Positions 7,930 to 13,444 of a stretch of DNA of 13,444 bases are shown piece after piece. Source of the stretch: Pseudomonadota bacterium (GTDB lineage: Bacteria; Pseudomonadota; Gammaproteobacteria; Burkholderiales; Burkholderiaceae_B). A model generated the notes under the pieces. The model worked only from the letters and a program-made list of their open reading frames with translations, did no database searches and was not told the DNA's origin. The stretch spans positions 1-13,444 of the forward strand of contig JAEWEH010000409.1 of the NCBI GenBank assembly GCA_023389535.1, in the 5' to 3' direction. How positions within the stretch are numbered: position 1 is the stretch's first letter; every line of letters begins with the position of its first letter. A program made the position numbers and the translations under genes.

Positions 7930-7951
7930 GTTTGCATCTACTTTTTACACC

Positions 7952-10804
7952 ATGACCACGAATTCCGCATTGCAAGAACCCGAACAACTGTCAAAAAGCT
8001 TTGAGCCGCAAGAAATCGAAGCCCGCTGGTATGCGGAATGGGAACGCCGTGGCTACTTTGCCGGCGGCCAGCATGTATCGCCGCCCCCCGGCCACCAAAG
8101 CCAGCCCTTTGTTGTCCAGTTTCCTCCGCCTAATGTAACTGGGACGCTGCACATGGGTCACGCCTTCAACCAGACGGTCATGGACGGCCTGGTGCGTTAC
8201 CATCGCATGCGGGGCGACGATACGGTCTTCGTGCCTGGTACGGACCACGCCGGCATCGCCACGCAGATTGTGGTCGAGCGCCAGCTGGATGCACAGAACG
8301 TATCCCGCCACGACCTGGGCCGCGAGGCGTTCGTCGAGAAAGTCTGGGAATGGAAACAGAAATCCGGCAGCGCCATCACGGAACAGTTCCGCCGCCTGGG
8401 ATCGTCCTGCGACTGGGCGCGCGAATACTTCACCATGGACGACAATCTGTCGCGCGGCGTGGTGGAAACTTTTGTGCGCCTGCACGAGCAGGGTCTGATT
8501 TATCGGGGCAAGCGCCTGGTGAATTGGGATCCCGTGCTGGGCACGGCTGTGTCGGACCTGGAAGTCGTCAGCGAAGAAGAAGACGGCTCGATGTGGGAAA
8601 TCCGGTATCCGCTGACCACGCCCGCGGGCGATATGGAATACCTGGTCGTCGCCACTACCCGGCCCGAGACCATGCTGGGCGACGTAGCGGTCATGGTGCA
8701 CCCCGAAGACGAACGCTACGCGCATCTGATCGGCGCGACGGTCACCCTGCCTTTGGTGGGGCGCCAGATCCCGGTCATCGCCGACGACTACGTGGACCGT
8801 GAATTCGGCACCGGCGTGGTCAAGGTTACCCCGGCGCACGACTTCAACGACTACGCGGTGGGTCAGCGCCATGGTCTGGACATGATCAGTGTGCTGACCC
8901 TGGACGCTCATATTGCCGACACCGCCCCCGCCGCCTACCGCGGCATGGATCGCTACGAGGCGCGCAAGCAGATCGTGGCAGACCTGCAGGCGCAGGAACT
9001 ACTGCACAGCATCAAGCCGCATAAGCTCATGGTGCCACGCGGCGATCGCACCAACACCGTCATCGAACCCATGCTGACGGATCAGTGGTTCGTAGCCATG
9101 AGCAAGCCCGCCCCGGCCGGCACGCTGCATCCCGGCAAGAGCATCACCGAGGTCGCGTTGGAAGTGGTGGCCGACGGCCGCATCAAGTTCTATCCCGAAA
9201 ACTGGACGACAACCTACAACCAATGGCTGGAGAAAATCCAGGATTGGTGCATTTCGCGCCAGTTGTGGTGGGGACACCAGATCCCCGCCTGGTATTCCGA
9301 AGACGGCCAGATATTCGTGGCCAGGAACGAGGCAGACGCGCGCCGAAAGGCCGATGCCGTCGGGGTGCAAGGGCCGCTGACGCGCGACCCGGACGTGCTG
9401 GACACCTGGTTTTCTTCCGCGCTGGTGCCTTTTACCGACCTGGGCTGGCCGGAAGAATCCCCGGACCTGGACCGCTATCTGCCGTCCAGTGTGCTGGTCA
9501 CCGGTTTTGACATCATTTTCTTCTGGGTTGCCCGCATGGTCATGATGAGCATGCACATGACGGGCAAAGTCCCCTTCCGCGACGTCTACGTCCATGGCCT
9601 CATCTGCGACCTCGAAGGCAAGAAGATGAGCAAGTCCAAGGGCAATACGATAGACCCGGTCGACCTGATCGACGGCGTCCAGATCGACGAACTGGTCGCC
9701 AAGCGCACCACGGGTCTGATGAACCCGCGCCAGGCGGCCAGCATAGAGAAGCGCACCCGTAAGGATTATCCCCAGGGCTTTCCCGCCTATGGCACCGATG
9801 CGCTACGCTTCACCATGGCGGCCTACGCCACACTGGGTCGCAATATCAATTTCGACCTGAAGCGCTGCGAAGGCTATCGCAATTTCTGCAACAAGCTGTG
9901 GAACGCTACGCGCTTTGTGCTGATGAACACGGAAGGCCATCCCCTGGAGCAGGCTGCGGGCGAGGACGAGCTGTCTTTCGTCGACCGCTGGATCATCAGC
10001 CAGCTGCAGCGCCTGGAAAGCGATGTAGCGCGAGGTTTCGACGACTATCGCTTCGATAACATCGCCAACGCCATTTACCATTTCGTCTGGGACGAATATT
10101 GCGACTGGTACCTGGAACTGGCCAAGGTACAGATCCAGCAGGGCAACGCCGCTCAGCAGTTGGGCACCCGCCGCACGCTGATTCGGGTGCTGGAAACTGT
10201 GCTGCGCCTGATCCACCCGATCATGCCCTTCATTACTGAAGAGCTGTGGCAGAAAGTCTCTGTGGTGGCGGGCAAGCGCGAAGCGAATGCGCAAACCAGC
10301 CTGTGCATACAGCCCTATCCCGTATCGGATCCGGACCGGATCGACACAGGCGCCGAAGCGCAGGTGGCCGAGCTGAAAGCGCAGGTGGAGGCAGTACGCG
10401 CGCTGCGTGGCGAAATGAATCTGTCGCCTGGTCAGAAGGTGCCCTTGGTGGCGCAGGGGGATCGTTCTGTACTGTCGGCCAACGCGCCTTACCTTGCAGC
10501 GCTGGCGCGGCTGGAGAATGTGGACATTGTCGATCATCTTCCGCAGGTCGGCGCCCCTGTGCAGGTGATAGGCGCTACGCAATTGATGCTGCATGTGGAG
10601 ATTGACGTGGAGGCCGAACGGCTGCGCCTGGGCAAGGAAGTGGAACTTCTTGAACGGGAAATCGCCAAGGCGAATGGCAAGCTGTCGAATGCCAGCTTCA
10701 TCGAAAGGGCCCCGGCTGCTGTGGTAGAACAGGAAAAGGCGCGTGTGGCGCAATTTTCGGAAACGCTGCTGAAAGTACAGGCGCAATTGGCCAAGCTGGC
10801 GTGA
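7952..10804 (+). CDS. valS: Valine--tRNA ligase
   Basis: ValRS is a monomeric class Ia synthetase that charges tRNA-Val and edits mischarged Thr. At 950 residues it is full length (E. coli: 951). The class I motifs are present: HMGH in [17 protein letters not shown] and KMSKS in [15 protein letters not shown]. Between them lies the CP1 editing domain, with [10 protein letters not shown] and the DHAG and [12 protein letters not shown] blocks. The anticodon-binding helical domain follows, then a C-terminal coiled coil rich in Glu, Lys and Arg ([21 protein letters not shown] region) that contacts the tRNA. I chose ATG 7952 because the product then starts [20 protein letters not shown], as in relatives. 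The frame stays open 59 codons further upstream, but that translation is not family-like. No Shine-Dalgarno is visible. It stands alone on the plus strand and ends before a strong terminator. Confidence 0.98.
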   Translation: MTTNSALQEPEQLSKSFEPQEIEARWYAEWERRGYFAGGQHVSPPPGHQSQPFVVQFPPPNVTGTLHMGHAFNQTVMDGLVRYHRMRGDDTVFVPGTDHAGIATQIVVERQLDAQNVSRHDLGREAFVEKVWEWKQKSGSAITEQFRRLGSSCDWAREYFTMDDNLSRGVVETFVRLHEQGLIYRGKRLVNWDPVLGTAVSDLEVVSEEEDGSMWEIRYPLTTPAGDMEYLVVATTRPETMLGDVAVMVHPEDERYAHLIGATVTLPLVGRQIPVIADDYVDREFGTGVVKVTPAHDFNDYAVGQRHGLDMISVLTLDAHIADTAPAAYRGMDRYEARKQIVADLQAQELLHSIKPHKLMVPRGDRTNTVIEPMLTDQWFVAMSKPAPAGTLHPGKSITEVALEVVADGRIKFYPENWTTTYNQWLEKIQDWCISRQLWWGHQIPAWYSEDGQIFVARNEADARRKADAVGVQGPLTRDPDVLDTWFSSALVPFTDLGWPEESPDLDRYLPSSVLVTGFDIIFFWVARMVMMSMHMTGKVPFRDVYVHGLICDLEGKKMSKSKGNTIDPVDLIDGVQIDELVAKRTTGLMNPRQAASIEKRTRKDYPQGFPAYGTDALRFTMAAYATLGRNINFDLKRCEGYRNFCNKLWNATRFVLMNTEGHPLEQAAGEDELSFVDRWIISQLQRLESDVARGFDDYRFDNIANAIYHFVWDEYCDWYLELAKVQIQQGNAAQQLGTRRTLIRVLETVLRLIHPIMPFITEELWQKVSVVAGKREANAQTSLCIQPYPVSDPDRIDTGAEAQVAELKAQVEAVRALRGEMNLSPGQKVPLVAQGDRSVLSANAPYLAALARLENVDIVDHLPQVGAPVQVIGATQLMLHVEIDVEAERLRLGKEVELLEREIAKANGKLSNASFIERAPAAVVEQEKARVAQFSETLLKVQAQLAKLA

Positions 10805-10815
10805 GCCTGCACACA

Positions 10816-10864
10816 GACGCAGTTCCCGATAGGCTGGAATAAAGGCCAAGGCGGAAACTGCGTC
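10816..10864 (+). other. Long-loop inverted repeat downstream of valS
   Basis: GACGCAGTT (10816-10824) pairs perfectly with AACTGCGTC (10856-10864) across a 31-nt loop. It begins 12 nt after the valS stop. The loop is large and no U tract follows, so it is more likely a 3'-end stabilising or processing structure than a terminator by itself. Confidence 0.5.
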
Positions 10865-10883
10865 CACCCCCTTACGCCGAACT

Positions 10884-10921
10884 CGGCCGCCCGCCTATCA
10901 CGGCATCCGGGCGGCCGTTTT
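10884..10921 (+). terminator. Rho-independent terminator of valS
   Basis: CGGCCGCCCG (10884-10893) and CGGGCGGCCG (10908-10917) form a perfect 10-bp GC-rich stem with a 14-nt loop. TTTTGCTTGT follows at once. It separates valS from the secretion locus. Confidence 0.85.
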
Positions 10922-11080
10922 GCTTGTCACCGCTGTAGCAGCTGCACAACACGTGCATGGCAAGCCAAATTTTTTCACTCCATCCTCGCCCAGTAACACC
11001 CCTATTTCAAGGGTAGATATTTCCTGGGAAGCGAAGCGTGTCGTCTGCATGTCAATTGAGAAAATCGTCGAGGCTATTAC

Positions 11081-11119
11081 AAAAAAAATATTGCGTAACA
11101 AAATGGAAATCTATGTAAT
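11081..11119 (+). promoter_or_regulatory. Candidate promoter of the two-partner secretion operon
   Basis: A -35-like TTGCGT (11091-11096) and -10 TGTAAT (11114-11119, five of six) are separated by 17 bp. An uninterrupted A8 tract (11081-11088) with flanking AT sits immediately upstream of the -35, where an UP element would lie. Transcription would start near 11126, giving about 40 nt of leader to the ATG at 11165. The -35 match is poor, so an activator may be needed. Confidence 0.4.
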
Positions 11120-11145
11120 TAGCGGACTTCCCGCGCACTACACCA

Positions 11146-11158
11146 CGGCTTACAGCCG
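11146..11158 (+). other. Small hairpin just before the TpsB start
   Basis: CGGCT-TAC-AGCCG is a perfect 5-bp stem with a 3-nt loop ending 6 nt before the ATG at 11165. No Shine-Dalgarno is present, and the hairpin would occupy the space where a ribosome binds. It may equally be chance or favour the later ATG at 11204. Confidence 0.35.
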
Positions 11159-11164
11159 CTTTCC

Positions 11165-12916
11165 ATGCCTCGCTTACTCGCTCAAGTACCGCTCCACTTC
11201 CGTATGGCCGACGCCATTTGGCCGATTGCTCATCGACTCATCAAACAAAGCCTGTTACCACTCTCGCTGATGTTGGCCGCCGCGGCGCCTGCGACGGGAC
11301 AAACGCTGCCCCTACAACTGCCGTCGGCAGCCGAGCCCGGCCGCGAAGTACCCGAGCCAGCCATGCCAACCAAGGCTCCTGCCGTCCCGCGCGTTGCCGT
11401 ACCTGAAGGGCAAGCCACCCAGGCCCCCGCAGGCGCGGAACAACTCAACTTCACGCTGCGCGTACTGGATATCGAAGGGGTCACGCACTACTCGCCGGAC
11501 CAGCTGTTGCCCTTGTACGAGAAGTTGCTGGGCACACGCATCACGGTTGCCGAAGCCTTCCAGGTGGCCAACCAGATCGAGCTGCGATACCGGGGCGACG
11601 GCTATGTCACGACACGCGTCATCGTGCCCGAACAAACCATCGAAGACGGCCGTTTCCGCATTGTCGTGGTCGAAGGCTTTATTTCAGCCGTCACCTATGA
11701 CGGCGATATCGGGCCGGCTCGCGCGGCCGTTGAAAAGCTGGTCAATCGCATCCGCGGCATGCGGCCGGTCAGCGTGGCTGAAATTGAACGCCAATTGCTG
11801 CTGGCCAATGACTTGCCCGGCCTGGCTGTGCGCGCGACGTTGGAACCGTCGCCCACTGAAACCGGCGGCTCCATCCTGGTCGTGCGCAGCGAGCGCAAGC
11901 TGGTCGATGCCTCGCTGGGTGTCGACAACCGCAATTCGCCCTACCTGGGATCGGGCGAACTGGTGGGCAGCGTGTCGCTCAATTCCATCGGCGGGCGCGC
12001 CGACCGCCTGACCGTGAGCGGCCGTATCAGCAACCCCTTCAGCCGCAGCAAATCGGTGAACGCCGGATACGACATGCTGCTGAACGACAGCGGCACCACG
12101 CTGGGCCTGAACGCGGCCTACGCCAACAGCCTTCCCGGCCGTGAGCTGGAAGACCTCGATGTCGAAAGCGATGTCTACGCCTATACCGCGACGGTGACCC
12201 ATCCCGTGATCCGGTCGCGCTTGCAGAATTTGCGCCTGATGGGGCAATTCGAAGCCCGGGATGTCAGCACCGACATCCTGCAAACGGCGTTCACGCGCGA
12301 CCGCTTGCGCATTGCGCGCCTGGGCCTGAGCTACGATCGCACCGACAGCTGGAACGGCATAACCGCTGTGCGCGGCACCCTGCATCAGGGCCTGCATGGC
12401 TTGGGCGCCACCGAAAACGGGGCTCCGCTGGCCTCTCGCGCCGATGGCCGCAGTGACTTCTTCAAGGTTACGGCCGAGATCACCCGTCTGCAGCAGATCA
12501 GCGAGAACTTCAGCCTGGTGGCGGCGCTGGCGGGCCAGTACTCCCCGCACAAGCTGCTGGCCAGTGAAGAGTTCGCCCTGGGCGGCGGCAGCTTCGGACG
12601 GGGCTACGACTACGGCGAAATGTCCGCCGACAAAGGCATCGCCGCGTTGCTGGAAGTGCGCTACGCCTTGCCCAACAGCTTCCTGCCCCACGGATCGCAC
12701 CTGTATGGCTTCATCGATGGGGGCAAGCTGTGGACGCACAAAGATGCGCCCGCGCTCGAGCGCGCCTCCCTCTCTTCTTTCGGGGCGGGCATGCGTGCCA
12801 ACCTGAGCAAAAAACTATTTGCCACCGTGGAAATCGCCAAACCCATCAATCCGGTGGTGGGCACGCAAAACAACAAGAACCCCCGTATTTTCTTCAGTAT
12901 CTCGACCTACTTCTAA
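11165..12916 (+). CDS. TpsB outer-membrane transporter, ShlB/FhaC/HecB family
   Basis: This 583-residue protein is the pore of a two-partner (type Vb) secretion system and should export the TpsA encoded next to it. In order: a signal sequence (hydrophobic LLPLSLMLAAAAPATG near residues 31-45), a Pro/Ala-rich linker (47-92), POTRA domain 1 (about 93-171, FTLRVLDIEGVTHYS to FRIVVVEGFI), POTRA domain 2 (about 172-245), then a 16-strand-type beta-barrel ending in Phe583. The conserved loop-6 motif appears as GGGSFGRGYDYGE with Arg479. AVRGTLHQGL (401-410) and the terminal KPINPVVGTQNNKNPRIFFS (559-578) are typical of the family. The start is uncertain: neither ATG 11165 nor ATG 11204 (Met14) has a Shine-Dalgarno, and Met14 gives a more normal signal length of about 32 residues. 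TpsA follows after 22 bp. Confidence 0.93.
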   Translation: MPRLLAQVPLHFRMADAIWPIAHRLIKQSLLPLSLMLAAAAPATGQTLPLQLPSAAEPGREVPEPAMPTKAPAVPRVAVPEGQATQAPAGAEQLNFTLRVLDIEGVTHYSPDQLLPLYEKLLGTRITVAEAFQVANQIELRYRGDGYVTTRVIVPEQTIEDGRFRIVVVEGFISAVTYDGDIGPARAAVEKLVNRIRGMRPVSVAEIERQLLLANDLPGLAVRATLEPSPTETGGSILVVRSERKLVDASLGVDNRNSPYLGSGELVGSVSLNSIGGRADRLTVSGRISNPFSRSKSVNAGYDMLLNDSGTTLGLNAAYANSLPGRELEDLDVESDVYAYTATVTHPVIRSRLQNLRLMGQFEARDVSTDILQTAFTRDRLRIARLGLSYDRTDSWNGITAVRGTLHQGLHGLGATENGAPLASRADGRSDFFKVTAEITRLQQISENFSLVAALAGQYSPHKLLASEEFALGGGSFGRGYDYGEMSADKGIAALLEVRYALPNSFLPHGSHLYGFIDGGKLWTHKDAPALERASLSSFGAGMRANLSKKLFATVEIAKPINPVVGTQNNKNPRIFFSISTYF

Positions 12917-12938
12917 GCTCCAAAAAAGAGACCCCATC

Positions 12939-13444
12939 ATGACAAAGCGCGATGCAGCCCGCATGGGCAAGCGTTCGGCCGGCATAGCCTCCCGCAGCAC
13001 TTACCGCCACCGAGGCCAGCGCGCGCATGCCGCGCCGGCGCTCAGCACACTCGCGGTCCTGATCGGGTCCATGCTGTCGGGCGGAGCACAGGCCAATCCC
13101 TCGGGGGGGCAAGTGGTTGCCGGGACGGCCAGCATCGATCACGGTCCGAATACGGTCAATATCAACCAGGCCAGCGACAAAGCCATCATCAATTGGCAGC
13201 AATTCGGCATCAAGTCCGGCGAGACGGTTAACTTCAATCAGCCTGGCAGCCAAAGCGTCACGCTGAACCGCGTGGTCGGCAACGACCCTTCGGCCATTTA
13301 TGGCAGCCTGAATGCCAATGGCACCGTCATGCTGGTCAATCCGAATGGCATCGTGTTTGGCGCAGGTTCGCGGATTGACGTGGGCGGCCTGGTCGCCAAG
13401 ACGGCCAATATCCGCGACGATGATTTCATGGCGGGACGCTACCG
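12939..13444 (+). CDS. TpsA filamentous haemagglutinin-like exoprotein, 5' part only
   Basis: The first 168 codons of a two-partner secretion exoprotein are visible; the rest is beyond the window. The product starts MTKRDAARMGKRSAG with a long, basic n-region. A hydrophobic core (about residues 35-47) ends at AQA with likely cleavage after residue 52. The TPS/haemagg_act domain follows. INWQQFGIKSGETVNFNQPG, VTLNRVVGNDPSAIYGSLNANG (in part), NPNGI and DVGGLVAKTANIRDDDFM match the domain as seen in HMW1-like and FHA-like proteins, in which it docks on the TpsB POTRA domains. AAAGAG about 10 nt before the ATG is a fair ribosome binding site. It lies 22 bp after tpsB, so the pair is an operon. 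The passenger (adhesin, haemolysin or contact-dependent toxin) cannot be told from this part. A G7 tract lies in codons 55-57. Confidence 0.92.
   Translation, partial: MTKRDAARMGKRSAGIASRSTYRHRGQRAHAAPALSTLAVLIGSMLSGGAQANPSGGQVVAGTASIDHGPNTVNINQASDKAIINWQQFGIKSGETVNFNQPGSQSVTLNRVVGNDPSAIYGSLNANGTVMLVNPNGIVFGAGSRIDVGGLVAKTANIRDDDFMAGRY
13103..13109 (+). repeat. G7 homopolymer inside tpsA
   Basis: Seven consecutive G bases span Ser55-Gly56-Gly57, three residues after the predicted signal cleavage site. The frame is open as given. One extra G would lead to TAA at 13229-13231, and one fewer to TGA at 13264-13266, so a change of length would switch the protein off. Confidence 0.8.

Larger units (their letters stand above)
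7417..7951. other. Divergent intergenic region ndk-valS, no gene
   Basis: No convincing protein or RNA gene is present in these 535 bp; frames that stay open here have low-complexity or unrelated translations. From ndk outward it holds: a GC-rich stretch with the 10-bp palindrome GCAGGCCTGC (7456-7465); a degenerate 13-bp repeat array (7543-7642); a second repeat tract (7658-7713); two perfect inverted repeats over a candidate minus-strand promoter (7723-7766); a GC-rich segment with a direct repeat (7812-7844); and the leader of valS with a hairpin (7915-7929). Confidence 0.8.
10805..11164. other. Intergenic region between valS and the two-partner secretion locus
   Basis: No gene is supported here. 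The first third holds two consecutive stem-loops (10816-10864 and 10884-10917, the second a terminator). From about 10918 the base composition becomes noticeably more AT-rich than the genes on either side, with runs such as T6 near 10972 and A8 at 11081-11088. The end holds a candidate promoter and a small hairpin just before the transporter start. Confidence 0.7.

Noticed and set aside
7608..7937. 109-codon open frame on the minus strand over the ndk-valS spacer
   Set aside because: It covers the repeats and both dyads, has no ribosome binding site or known domain, and its composition does not look coding.
7775..7951. Extension of valS upstream by 59 codons
   Set aside because: The frame is open, but the added sequence is Arg-rich and unlike ValRS N-termini. 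ATG 7952 gives the expected length of 950 residues.
9803..10867. 354-codon open frame on the minus strand
   Set aside because: It is antisense to the 3' half of valS and runs past it into the terminator region; a shadow frame.
10998..11030. BvgA-like binding sites (ATTTCCTGGGAA and nearby short dyads) upstream of tpsB
   Set aside because: The match is one short heptad-like word and 4-bp arms. It is too weak to claim control by a Bvg-type system without knowing the genus.
10920..11270. 116-codon open frame starting at a TTG between valS and tpsB
   Set aside because: It runs through the candidate promoter and into the tpsB signal sequence in another frame, with no recognisable domain.
11684..12739. 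351-codon open frame on the minus strand
   Set aside because: It is antisense to tpsB barrel-coding sequence and has no start context or known domain.
12894..13253. 119-codon open frame on the minus strand at the tpsB-tpsA junction
   Set aside because: It is antisense to the TpsA signal sequence and TPS domain, which are clearly the coding strand.

Overview
The window is GC-rich proteobacterial chromosome, most likely a betaproteobacterium of the Alcaligenaceae/Burkholderiales type (Bordetella, Achromobacter or Pusillimonas-like). I infer this from gene order and from the general look of the Der, HisS, ValS and BamB proteins; no database comparison was possible.

Positions 1-7416 (minus strand) hold eight tightly packed housekeeping genes, transcribed in the order ndk, rlmN, rodZ-like, ispG, hisS, yfgM, bamB, der (der is cut by the window edge). 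This is the classic proteobacterial block. Neighbours overlap by 4 bp (rlmN/rodZ, rodZ/ispG, bamB/der) or lie 3-27 bp apart, so one polycistronic transcript is likely. It links nucleotide balance (Ndk), translation accuracy (RlmN, HisRS), isoprenoid synthesis (IspG), cell shape (RodZ-like), envelope protein export and assembly (YfgM, BamB) and ribosome assembly (Der).

Positions 7417-7951 form an unusual non-coding divergent region between ndk (minus) and valS (plus). It carries a degenerate 13-bp tandem repeat array, a second 17-bp tandem pair, and two perfect inverted repeats that overlap a good candidate minus-strand promoter. If that promoter drives ndk, the mRNA has a leader of about 300 nt that contains both repeat tracts.

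Positions 7952-10804 (plus strand) hold a full-length valS. It is followed by two stem-loops, the second a strong Rho-independent terminator. Positions 10918-11164 are AT-richer and hold a candidate promoter behind an A8 tract.

Positions 11165-13444 (plus strand) are a two-partner (type Vb) secretion locus: a complete FhaC/ShlB-type outer-membrane transporter, then 22 bp later the first 168 codons of a filamentous-haemagglutinin-like exoprotein (TpsA). The TpsA fragment has a long basic signal sequence and an HMW-like TPS domain with an NPNGI motif. A G7 tract lies just after the predicted signal cleavage site and could act as a frameshift switch. This accessory adhesin locus and the repeat-rich ndk-valS spacer are the parts most worth follow-up.
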